64,000 nt of DNA from Blasia pusilla (Eukaryota > Marchantiophyta > Marchantiopsida > Blasiales): NCBI GenBank assembly GCA_050084515.1, contig CM114271.1:33418001-33482000 (forward strand), written 5' to 3'. Below the pieces are notes generated by a model. The model saw nothing but the letters and a program-made list of their open reading frames with translations. It was not told the origin of the DNA and made no database searches. The position numbers and the translations under genes were made by a program. Shown here piece by piece: positions 29,657-41,450 of this stretch (positions are counted from its first letter, which is position 1; each line of letters opens with the position of its first letter).

Positions 29657-31898
29657 TTACACATCCACAACAACTTCACTCGGGTCTAAAACATCTAAAT
29701 TTATACGGACCTCTGGTGGAATTTCTATCTCAGAAACATATCTCTCAGGATTGGCATACACATACCTAAAGTGTGCAGAATTCTTCCAAAGAACTACAGA
29801 TTCAACCAAAAAAGTTGCACGATCATCTATTTTCCCCTCTAAGGCAATCCTAAGAATAGCATCCAAATACTTTGTCAATAATCTATTCCTACTTTTAGTC
29901 TTAATCACATTCTGCACAGAGAAGGCTCTCTCGCAAATAGCAATACTAACACAATGTACCCTAGCAATGTTGGCTAAAATGAGCAAGTTAGAGAACTTAC
30001 ATTGCAAGGACGGGTTCCAATTTACCATAGCCCACAAGTCCTTGAAGTTTTGATCTTTCCACTCCGTGGTGGCCATGAGCTTAAATGATTGAAACTCTTG
30101 TTTCACGGCTGCTACACTCAGTAAAGAAGGTTGCAAGTGACCTTTGAAGGGTAAGTCCGTCCCAAAATGTGCACAGAGGTCATCTAATTCCTTACAACCC
30201 CACCTACTCAATCCCACTTGCCTTGAAGGCATGTGTAGAGGATTCATTATCCTCATAGCACTAATCAAATTGTTATCCTTAAACTGATCTTGTAAAGCTG
30301 CACAAACACTCTCAGAAAAATTCTTTTGAAACGACAAGGCAGCCTCTAAATCCTTCCCGGTCCGATTCCTCAACATTTCAATACTATGAAACTTTCTGCC
30401 CCTAATCTCAGACTGTAAACGTTTCAAATACCCACCTAGAGGACCAAAGTCTGGTAGAATGTGATACCCAATTTCTTCAGAGAAAGTTGAGGCATTCAGA
30501 TCAGGGTTCTCCATTTAAAAATTCATTGTTATGGAAGCTATTTCAGAAGTCACTATGCTATCTATGGTACTAACATCTACAAACTTATATTGGAACACCT
30601 TACTCAAGTTAGCAAGAAGAAACAAAATATCTGCCAAAAAGTACAACTGATAGATCATCTGAAATGATTTGAGTTTGTTATATAAATTTACAGCATTACC
30701 ATCATCTTCCGAGAGCGAGATATCTCTGAAATATGCAAGGACAGATTCCAAGGAGTCACATAAAGTAGTAACCAACGAATCTGCCAACGTGACAACCAGC
30801 GAATCCTGTGGTACCTCTTTATCACTTTCTGAGAATCGTTCAACTTCTCTTGCAAAGTTGCAAGACTGCACTTCCTCTTGGATGACCTTCTAAAATATCC
30901 AGCTATTGCATTCAAGATTAAATCTACTTCTATAGATATTTCCTTACACCCTACACCTTTTTCTCGTGTTAAAGCAACGAGGTTCGTCCTGTGCGCCACA
31001 CAATGCACAGACAACATAAAAGGATTTAACTTCTGTTTCAGCTAAGATGCTACTCTGTTTTGGCTTCCTACTATAGTAGAAGCTCCATCAGATCCAAAGG
31101 CCACCAATTTTGATCCCTCTAGTCCCGAATCCTTTATCAAATCCAACAAATTGTTACTGATTGCGTTCAAACATTTCTCTAGATATTGTAGCAATCCTAT
31201 AAAACAACTCTCTACCTAGCCCTCATCTAAGTAAGTTGCAAATACAACAAGGTGTCCAGTGACAGATATATCTATGGACTCGTCAATCATTATCCCAAAG
31301 AAAGGAGATTGTTGCACTTTAGAGAGGTTCCTCCTGAGAAGAACCTGACTAATATAATAACACATATCAGCACAGCTTTTTTCATCTTGGTACAAGTCAC
31401 GGATAATAGGTGCATTCACACAAATCAGTAACTTACACAGATTTGAGAACTTTGAAAATGGCAAGGCTTCCTTTGCAACGAAATATGCACATTTGAACAT
31501 AGTCAAAAGTGCAAGATCACAAGTCCGATTTGTAGTGGCTATAGCCCTGGCCATGGATCTGTTCCCCACATTCACAGCCCATGAAGCTTCATGTGCTCAT
31601 TTGACTTACCATGATCTGTGAAGGCTGAAACCTTACAGTTAATGGCACCATCCCTAGCAAAGGAGCTTATCCCCTTACCCTATGTACAAACTTTGCAAAA
31701 AATCCGACCAGATTCTACATGGAATTCTATCCAATCGAACAAAGTATACCAAACATCCTTCCAAGCCAATCTATTTTTCTCACTATGACTTATAGGAGGA
31801 GTATTCAATTTTTCCCCTTCTCTCCCATCCGATGATCGTGACCTACTGTTCTCCTCTGCAAAGTCTTGACTAACTTCCTTGTGTAGCATCTCATTCAT
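29657..31898 (-). pseudogene. hAT-superfamily transposase (DUF4371/ZNF862-like), decayed
   Basis: Minus-strand pieces follow one another as one hAT transposase: 31,898-31,680 (WYTLFDWIEFH...FCKVC, a TTF/BED-like zinc-binding start), 31,575-31,216 (PFFGIMIDESIDISVTGHLV, with an Asp-Glu typical of the RNase H-like core), SKLVAFGSDGASTIVGSQN (about 31,120), 31,017-30,688 (MLSVHCVAHRTNLVALTRE and RIRWLSRWQ), 30,871-30,515 and 30,514-29,657. The last ORF, 285 codons, ends with the hAT dimerisation region (CVSIAICERAFSVQNVIKTK, SRNRLLTKYLDAILRIALEG). At least three stops and one frameshift (30,690-30,870) break it; a single TAA separates the last two pieces. Terminal inverted repeats were not found. 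It could in principle have mobilised the short 8-bp-duplication elements nearby, but nothing visible links them. Confidence 0.85.
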
Positions 31899-32440
31899 AG
31901 TTCGATGTAGAAGCTCAGAGAGTGCAGAACTATGACGTAGATACTAAAATATGGTGTAAAGGACCTACTATATTCTAAGTACAATTTTTCTGTTACTGTT
32001 GTGCAAGTTGCACAACATAAACTTGTCACTTAGTAGGTGCTAAAGAAACAATGAAGCTCAAGAAGATGCGGATCTGAAAAGAACTTAAACCTCAAGACTC
32101 GGAAAAAGATACTATCAGCCAATGCAATGTGTTATCAAACACACCTAATTCCCTAAGGTCCCTTATCCCGGCTCGGATTCATGTACATTCAAAGTTCTGA
32201 AACCACGACTGCCAATACTCAAGTAGCAACAAAGAGCACAAGGGCACAAACACGAAGACTTCAAAGTTCAAACACGGTAGCGGGTTAGTGGAGCTTCAAA
32301 GTTCTACCAGTCGGAGTCCCCGAGTGTGCAGCTCAAGCCTGGTGAGACTCCACTGAGCCAAGGAGACTCAAACAACTCAAGTCAGGACTGGACTAGAGAA
32401 AAAATGGTTGGACGAGCGCGGAACCGGAGTCTACTAAAAG
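31899..32440. other. Intergenic sequence
   Basis: No gene is supported. The left part may contain the 5' end of the hAT element, but no terminal repeat could be recognised. Confidence 0.4.
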
Positions 32441-33000
32441 AGCTCGGGCCTCGAAGAAATCAGTAGCAGGTCGAAATCGGGCCTAGACGAGAGCAGCTCA
32501 ATTGCATGGAGCACAAGAGAGTCGGGCGGACTCGGGCCTGGACGAGTCATGGATTCAACTCAAGAGTCTCAAGTTGGTCTAGACGGGAGCATCTCGAGAG
32601 AGTCGAGCCTGCACGGGAGCTGATCATGGTTTAGGGTTTAGGTCGAGCCTACACGGGAGGAGTGCATCACACAGTAGAGATTTGAGCGTGGAAAAAAATG
32701 ATGGCAAGAGCAAGAGCAGTATGCGCTTGAGTCTAGCGACTCCGGCCTGAACAAAGTAAAGACCAAGCAACAACGCAAAAACATGGAGGATAGAGTTTCA
32801 GTGAGCAAACACCAACAAGCAGCGCCGCCAAGAGAGAAAGGAGCGAGCAGAAGCAGCCCTTCACGAATGAGCGAGTAGCAGCAGCAACAGTGCTTCACAA
32901 ACAAGCAAGCATCAACATTGTTGAACAAGCGAGCAACAACAACAGTGTTGAACGAGCGGAGCAGCAGCGCTTCACGAACAAGCGAGTCTCATCAAAGAAG
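32440..33000. repeat. Degenerate GAGTCGGGCCTGGACG minisatellite and CAG/CAA-rich tract
   Basis: From 32,440 to 32,660 the phrase AGTCGGGCCTGGACGGGAGC recurs in degenerate form at least six times (near 32,485, 32,523, 32,545, 32,580, 32,602, 32,645). From 32,810 to 32,990 a second tract of GCAGCAGC, AACAACAAC and ACAAGCGAG words follows. Short ORFs crossing it are low-complexity shadows. Confidence 0.55.
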
Positions 33001-36000
33001 GTGGCATGCAAATGGCCCCCCCTCGAATCCCCCTTACCAACTACCCCTTGGGCCCCTCGGATGCTCGGACGCTGAGAGTCTCAAGTCCGAGACTAAAGAC
33101 TCCTGACTTGGCGGCTTGCCCTAAGTTGGAGGGCCTCAATTTAATCCAGAATTTTTAGTTTACCGGCAGTCGGAAACTGATGCGGCAACAAACCGGCACA
33201 AACTTTCTGATTGGCAGCCAAAATCCGGACAGCATGTTGCCGAAACGGCGCACGTCAGTCACATATATCCCAGGATTCAGCAGAAAATTGCCTTATCCCT
33301 CTCCGGCCAGCAGTTTTTTGGGATACCTCCAAGCCCTATCGGAATTGCATCCGGACTTCTCTGAATTTTCCCAGAATTCCTAAAATTTTCCCGACTAGGT
33401 CAATACGTAACCTCGGTTCTGCCGTTCATTGCCTTATAGCCGGAGACCATCTGTGCAGCCCGGTCCTCCAGGTGCAGATCTAGATGCTAGTGTCAAGCCG
33501 GAGGCTCGGAATTTCTCATCGTCTCCCGAGAAGCCCACGGCCAAACTGTTCTCATTTTGAGGGTGTCTCACACCGGAAGCGTCTCACTCGTTGTATCAAA
33601 AGAGAACATATAAACTTTAGTAGGAACTTGGATGGAAAACCCATCGGGACACAAAGGAGGGGGACATAGAGAGCCAAAATACCCACTAGCCAAAACCGGC
33701 CCCGAAGAGACAAAAGGGGGGCATTCCCCCCTTACGACCAAAATCACCAACAGCAGAGACAATATCAACAACACCTAGAGGACCATGGCTACTTTTAAGT
33801 GGGCCTCTAGCATTGGCGTCTCCAACCGCCTGAGCTTGACATAAAATCCCATTTGCGTGGGCATGCTGCAAAGCTATGGAGACCCGTAGTCTACAATAAA
33901 GTATCGTAGTGGCTAAGAACAACCCATTTCTCGACTAGAGATGATGGGCGCAGTCCGTAAGGAACGAGTAAAATCTCTCCCCCATAGCCGCGTACATCTC
34001 AATGGCTAGGGGGATAAATCGATGTTCGTCATGAAGTCAACTATAAATGTGGGTCTTCTTTACCGCCGCCGCTGCCGTCGCCAGTCCTTGTAGCAATCTC
34101 CCTTGTGCCACCACTTAGGCTCGCACCGCCTCCCGCGTAGGATTTGTTACTACAACATCCGCTACCACCACCTAAGACTCCCGCGTCATGTAGAGATCAA
34201 CACGGATAAGGGAATCCTGCGAGGCTCCGGCGAGGCGGTGACACTTGCAATATGTCGAACTAACCACCGATGATTGGGGGAGGCCCAGTTGGAACCGCAT
34301 CGCTGTAATATAGGTAAGTGGTGCGATACAGAAAGTCGGGATGAGGGGGCGAGCCCCCACCCATGAGCATGCCCCCTTTCCGGAGCAAGAGCAAATATTA
34401 CGGGATGAGGGCCCGAACCTCCATGGGGATATTCCCATCCGACATAATAGCTCTAAACAATGCCTCAAAGTAGGCTTCCATCAAAGAAGATTGGAGCTTA
34501 GACTATCCAAAGGCAACAAGAGAAGAGAAAGTGGGAAGAACTGATCTAGCCTTAACTAGAAGGGAGTCTCTACAAGCTGTGAGTGAAGACTGAAGTGGAT
34601 AAAGACCATCCTCAACCTCGGAAACGTACTATAAAAGTAGCGGTCTATCCCTAACCAAAAATCAGGAGCAAAGGAGGGGTGGTACAATGGCCCAACTCCC
34701 TAAAAAAGCCAAAGATGCCACTAACTCAGTCGCTATAAGACCTACTCCACCAAAGGCAATCAGCCAAAATCCTGTCTACGAGCTAAATCCCGCACCTAGT
34801 CCCCCGCGGGGCACTCTAAGGAGCCGCGTCCTAGTAGATCCCCGCACGCCGGCATGATCTTTCTATCATATCAAATCAAATCCTTGCGCTTTAGCGTGCC
34901 ATATGCGTGAACCCCCACGTCCACGTCTGTTCTTCATGGATGCAAGCCCGAGCCGAGGTTTCCTTAGATGGCTCGCAACAACGGAGATGTAACCAGCGTC
35001 TCTTTTCACGACTTTCATTATTGTGGGCTTAGACGAGCGAACGCATGAAAAAGGAACAATTTCAAAGTGAGAACCAACCTTCATGATGAAAAGAGATCAT
35101 TTCATGATTCCAAACTAACAAGGAACATGCAAAGAAGGAATGATTTCATGATTTGAAAGGTTTAAACTTAGAAAGAGGAGACAATATATGAAGAACATGA
35201 ACGATAACCCATCCGAAGTACAAGGAGGGGGACTCAAAGAGGCTGGAAACACAAGTACACATTGAGCGGGGCAATGGAAAAAAAGAAAACCCCAAAAAGT
35301 AACATCGTACAGGCTGAAAAGATATCTACTAAACCTAAAAGGGAATACGTAAAATAGGGGGGTCATTTGAAAGCCCTTGAATGCAAGCATTTGACATTAA
35401 ATGAGGGAATAATTTGAAGGCCATGCAAGGCATTCAATCTTGGAAAGGTTGATGGTAAAATTCCTCATCCCTTGTCATTGTATGTTAATGCCTACAAAAT
35501 GAGAAAATCAATCATTAATTGCAAAAATAATATTGCTTGATAGAGGAGGGAGTTGTTTTTAATATCTAATATGCCCCGAGCGGAGAAATCACGAAAATTG
35601 TTTAACGATTTAGAATTAAAAAATAAGTTAGAGAAAGAAAAGGGAAATTATTTTCAAGATAGAAAATGGTAAGATGTACTTAAGTACTAAAGTAGGGTTG
35701 AGTAGGGACCCTACTCACTAGTTCAAAGCATATCAAAAGTAATTGGCATGAGCACATCTCCGAAAAAACACTTTGAAGAAAGAGAGTTTATATCCTTAAG
35801 TGCAGGTGAGATGCGCTTCAAGGAAAGAACCTATCAACCTTGTCATCCATAAATTCACACAACACTTATAAATTTCGAAGGTAAGAAGGGAAAAAATATT
35901 GTATAATTGGATTTTCTTCTTAAAAAATGTCTAAACTAATTGATTTTTAATTTTTACAAATCAGATTGCTTCTCAAACTCATGAAACCCATAATGTTTAG

Positions 36001-38596
36001 GAAAGGGTTCTAATGTGTTTTATATATATATGATGAAACTTGTCATCATAACACAAGTTTATATGTATTGTAAAGTTGGAGGGTACCTTGTTGTACCTTA
36101 CTATTACATCATTATGTTGAAATGCCTTTGTATGCTCATGAATATATTTGCACATGACATGGTATGCATGATAGTCTAATGTGTATATCAATGTGTAGCA
36201 CACAAAAAAAGATGTCTCTGTTGGCAGATTTTTTGTACATATGTGAATGTAGGAAGGTACTTGTTTAAGTCAACCTGGTCTTTATGAGGCTCAAACAAAT
36301 TTTTATTGTAGAAAAAATACTCTTAATGCAGAAATATATCTCTATACTAAGAAGCACTACTAAGAAAATCTTGGTAGAATAAATATCACAGTAACTCATT
36401 GAATCCCCCAAAACATCTAAAGTATTAAATCCATATGATCATCTCTGGCTAGAAGCCCCTTAACACTAAAATTAAGGGTTCTTTAGTGGCCCAAGAAATT
36501 CCCTTGTAAAAAAAAGTTTAAATTTCCAGGGTGATATTCCAATCTGATGTTTGTAAAACATTCCTTGTTTTTTTTTCATTTGGAGCTTACATTTGGAAAG
36601 AAATGAATACCCTATATTGCATATGTCATTGAATGTTAGAACAATGAGAAAAACTTTTTTTGAAGAGTTTTATTTCCCTTATAATAGCATGAGGTATATT
36701 TTTATACTTTTATTTCCCTTATAATAGAGTAAGAAAATTGTAAAACATAGCGTTTCCAGTGGTGGTTGGTTTTAGATCTCCTACAACCATGGAGCAATCT
36801 ATATCCCACTTTATGTACTGGGATGGAGATACTCTAAGGTTCTTCCTAAACTCTATATTTGGTTGAAGCCTTCAACTCTTGGAAAGTCTCTTCACACCTA
36901 ACATCCATCTTTCAACCTTTTAATGTATTTTATGAAGAGTTTGATTCTTTGTTGAGCCATGTGAACCAATGAGACCTTAGTGCTTGGGTGGATTAGACTA
37001 TAGGGTATTGTGTTTGCTTACTAATATAATCAACGAATCATTAGTTTTAGAAGAAGAGGAGATAACAAGATACATATTTATCTGAAGTTATTGTAGGTGC
37101 TTTTTTAGAATTTATCGTATTAAATGGATCTTTGACATGAAGATATTGCTAAGATAACAAGTGAGATATACTCGGATGGGTTATTATTTCTTTGGGCAGA
37201 ATTCCCCCAAATTTCCAATTTGAGATGGACACGTACCACTTACTTTCCACATTGAGTAAAGTGACAATCAATGTTGAAATCTATGTTTTAGGTGTACTCC
37301 CACCTTATTCTTCATGGTGCTATTCACACGATCCAAGCTTTCATACTATTCGATAAATGTACTTTGGCATATAATCTAGAAATGATACCGTGTCCCTTTT
37401 ACTAAAAATCATGTAGGAAAAAATTTTCTTTGAAGACTAGAGTGGCTAGTTATATGCAATTTCATTTTGATGCAAATTAACATAAAATTATAGTTTGCAA
37501 GTTTTAAGAGCCACAAAATAGTTGCATTGAACTCGCAAAATTAAGAATTTGACTGGAAAATTTTGATTGCAATGTACATCGGAAATTCTATTTTCTAACA
37601 CTTGCAAGTCAATCAAACTTTAGTCATAATTCAATGACAAAATAGTTGCAAGATGCTCATAAATTACTTGCAACACTTTCATAGCTTTGTGAGTCATTCA
37701 CAAGTGATTATAAATCTACTTAGTTGCAAAATATAACTTGCCCACAAAGGAGTCTCCCAAAATCTACAGAAAAAGTCTCTAAATAGCACATCCAAGTGGT
37801 GGTTTTTTTCACTTGTGAAGAAGTGGTTTTGAACTCATAAAGGTTCAAAACCACCTTTTTCCTCCTTTTTCACTCAAATTCGAATCATACTTTGCTCAAT
37901 TTGGAATCATTTTCCACTTGGTTTGGGAAAAAAAATCTCCCTCATTTCTTATTCTTCATAATCAAGAACTTTGGGAAAAATATGTAATACTATAAACTTC
38001 ATTCATCTACATGTCCTTCAACATCAAAAAAATTTCTACCCAAAAAGATCTCAAGACTTAGCTCCACTATAGAAAGAAACTAGTTGCAAAGTGGGGAAAT
38101 GAGTCTTGAAAAGTTATGAGGAAAGAAAAAATAGAGCGGTTTGGAGATGAAAGGGAAATTTATGGCCAAGATTTCAATTATGGATTTTGCAAACAACTCA
38201 CAAGTTAAGAGTCTTTTTCAAATCCAATGTGAGCCCCCATAATTGCATTTTGCGAGTCCTAGAAGCTTAAATGTGCAAGTCATTTACGAGCTCATCCAAG
38301 TCATTTCAGTTGCAATGGCAGAACAATTCATGAGACTTGGGAAAAATGGACTTGGACTGTAATTGTGTCGACATCTCAATCCCTAGTAATATTGGAATAA
38401 TCCCAATGGTTCTATAAGAAGATATGAACAAATTACTCTATGTACAACAAATCTTGAAGATACATAATGGCCTAGTATGTCGATGCATTCTCAACAAGGC
38501 TTTGACGAAGCAAACATGACGAGACTCTATGTATGAGAATATGCTATCATCAAAGTTCCTCAACTTTCTGAATATTTTTTAAATTTGTGCATTGGA
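33000..38596. other. Gene-poor stretch, mostly unidentified repeat debris
   Basis: I found no supported gene. Open frames are short and lack recognisable domains. A GCC-trinucleotide patch lies near 34,062-34,080. From about 35,400 the sequence becomes AT-rich. Confidence 0.4.
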
Positions 38597-38777
38597 CCTA
38601 TTTTCTTTCATTCTATTAATAGAAAAATTTGTTCAATTATCCTAACAACATACCTACCTCATATAACTATGACTTCTCGAGCATCTAAGTCAAGACCACA
38701 AATCTAGGCTTCTCCTTATATAAGGGGAATCTTCATATTAAGGGAGCAAATCATGAGGTGGTTGTTGAATATCCAAA
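38597..38777 (-). repeat. L1 LTR fragment
   Basis: Matches the 18,738-19,131 solo LTR in the same orientation: ATTCTATTAATAGAAAAA.TTTGTT, CATCTAAGTC.A.ACCA, ATCTAGGCTTCTCCTTATA and GTTGTTGAATATCCAA. Only the promoter-distal end relative to the LTR start is kept, with no duplication visible. Confidence 0.65.
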
Positions 38778-40999
38778 ATCTACCAAGTAGATATCTCCTT
38801 TCCTTTAATATGAGCATTTTTTTACGTAAATAAAATTTTTGGATGGACACCCTATTAGAGACTAATATGAGAACCTTATGCTTTTGCATGATTATTTTTT
38901 CCTTTGAGCAATGAGTTATGTTTCGGAGAGCAGATTTTAGACATAAAGTTAGTATTCAATGTTTTTTTAACATGTTGAAGCTTGAGTACAAGTAGAGTGT
39001 GTGATCTCCTTCAATCATGCACATTCACATCCCTATCATGCTAGGCTTTCAATTCATGTAGCCATAATCCATATAACATGTGATTTAGTTTAAGATGCAT
39101 ATACGAGATTGAGCATCATCTCCCGTATTGTTCAACTATTCACCATCCCTAATACCCTATGAATATGCCAATGAGCTATTTTATTTACTCTTATATGTTA
39201 TTAGCAATTATGTTATTATAAAATAGGATTTGGATTTGTACCTCTTCCCGAAATTTGGATCCATAATTGCCATCTCTGCCTTAACCAATGATATATATGC
39301 CTTATTGATAGTTCTCTATATTTCATATTAGACAGTTATATGGTTAACCCCAAATAAAATTCAACACATGAAATTTTTCTCATAGTATGAAACTAAAAAT
39401 CAAGGTGATATATGATTATATTATGAAAAAAAATCGAGAGAAAATATTTGATCTATACTTACCGGTGAGCATAGAGTAGCCGCACATGCAAAAGAACTGC
39501 ACAATCTCATGGAGTATCTTTGACTCTTTCCTACAAAGAATGAAATAATAAATTAAAGTGGTGCAAAATAATAATGTGAAAAAATGGTGTCCGATCCTCA
39601 AAACCAAGCACGCACCAACATGGATCACTACAACTCTAGTTGGCTCACACTAGGATGGAAAAGCATTGATATCTCATAAGCAGGGCATAAGTTGTAGAAG
39701 CCAAATTTGAGCCTTACCATGTGTCTTGAATGATAATGGTTGTGGACTAGAAAAAAGTGAACAAATATAGCGTGGAACTTGGGAATAATTTAAGTCCCAC
39801 AAGAGTTTGACTCAAAGAAGTCTATAATCTCGATTGCAATCTAACTAAGCATTTGGTGGTTTTGCACATTGGAGTTACTAGCGGCTAAACTCAACGTGTA
39901 TTTGTGCCAAATAGGATAGCAATGGAAAGCTTCTAATGAGCCTTTTCTAATGCATCAAAGATCTGGAAAATTTACAATAAAAAAACCCTAAAACTTGCCA
40001 AAAAAATTTCAAAATGAGAGTTTGAATTGAGGGCCAAAATTAGTGGGTCTAGAGGGATACTTTGGAAGAAAAAGGGGCCAAAGATCTCTAGAACTATATA
40101 CAAGTCAAGGGGGAGGGTCTACAAGGGATTTTGGAGCGTGAACCCTACCTAGGGAACTATGGAAGTTAAACCAAGAGCACAGGACGTATCATAAGGTTGG
40201 CATATGGATTTTGATACCAAGAAAACTCCAATTACTCTATTTTGGGATCCTAAACTCGGACCTTGACTCAGGACACATATATGGAGTTCATGTTAGAGAC
40301 TTATTTTAGGTCCATTGGGCACTTGGGATTGTTAAGATCATGATTTTACATTTTAGATGCTCCAACTCTCAAAGAAGTTAGTCCCAAGTTTTGAGTGGCT
40401 TGCGTACTTTGAGGAGTAAGGGCTTAGGTTGATATCTAACCCTATTTAGGAAAATTGAGCTTGAGGCTAGGAATGACCCAAAATTGATACTATGGAGATA
40501 CACGCAAGGCTAATTGACCCAAAACATGGCTCATATAAGTGTGTTTGGATGTAGATAAGTAACGAGAGTGTGATCTAGTAAACTCAATCTTCCATACCAC
40601 ACAAGATTGGCTTTTAGGACATTGGGTGCATCATAAATTGAGGCAATATGTACAACTTCCTAAAGTGTTAATTTTATAATTTCCTTGTACATGAATTTTC
40701 ATAGAACGCTATGACCATTTTTAGGCCACTTAATCCATCAAGAATGTAGTCTCGAGGTCATAAGCTACTCCAGCGCGATGTGCAATCCATACGATAAATA
40801 AATGAATCTACGAAGGAAGATGAGCATCCATATTTATGTGTATATATTGCTACACAACATACATCTTTGTCACCATTCATACATTTCTTAATACCAAAAA
40901 TCATCCTCAATCATGAAGTCCACACACACATACAATCATGCACCGAAAAAATCTCTTATTAAAGAAATATGAAAAATCAACAAGCATATATTCATAAAA
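38778..40999. other. AT-rich intergenic sequence
   Basis: No supported gene or assignable repeat. Confidence 0.4.
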
Positions 41000-41140
41000 A
41001 CGTTCCATAACTCTCTCTAGGCCAAGCCAAACCCATCTTATGGTGAGAGACTTGGATTGCACACACATAAGGCACGGAAAAACATAGTTCTATAGCATCA
41101 TAAAAAGAGTTTCAAGAAAGAGAGAATGATGTTCTAAACA

Positions 41141-41237
<97 letters not shown>

Positions 41238-41450
41238 CACACATCATACCTGCATACAATAGTGGACAAATTATAACTTTCCCTAAATAGAAATGAAACT
41301 CTATAAGAAATAGGGAACTTATCCAAAATGGTAAGTTCCTCAAAGTAGCTCCAAATAAGCCCAAAACCAAACTTATCCTACATATTCAAGTTACACTAAT
41401 CCTCAACAAATCATCTTTGAACTCTTGAGATCAACACCCAACCTCCCCAC
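41000..41450 (-). repeat. R1 copy 4 containing a (CT)46 microsatellite
   Basis: The minus strand matches R1 on both sides of a perfect (CT)46 run at 41,143-41,234: to the left TTATGGTGAGAGACTTGGATTGCACACACA, to the right TAAGTTCCTCAAAGTAGCTCCAAAT. The microsatellite seems to have grown from the short CTCTCT tract that other R1 copies have in this place. Confidence 0.7.

Noticed and set aside
29100-33500. Terminal inverted repeats of the hAT element
   Set aside because: I looked for outward CAGGG-type ends and 8-bp duplications around the transposase and found none that hold up.
41090-41370. Two minus-strand ORFs with long RERERE runs
   Set aside because: They are translations of the (CT)46 microsatellite, not proteins.
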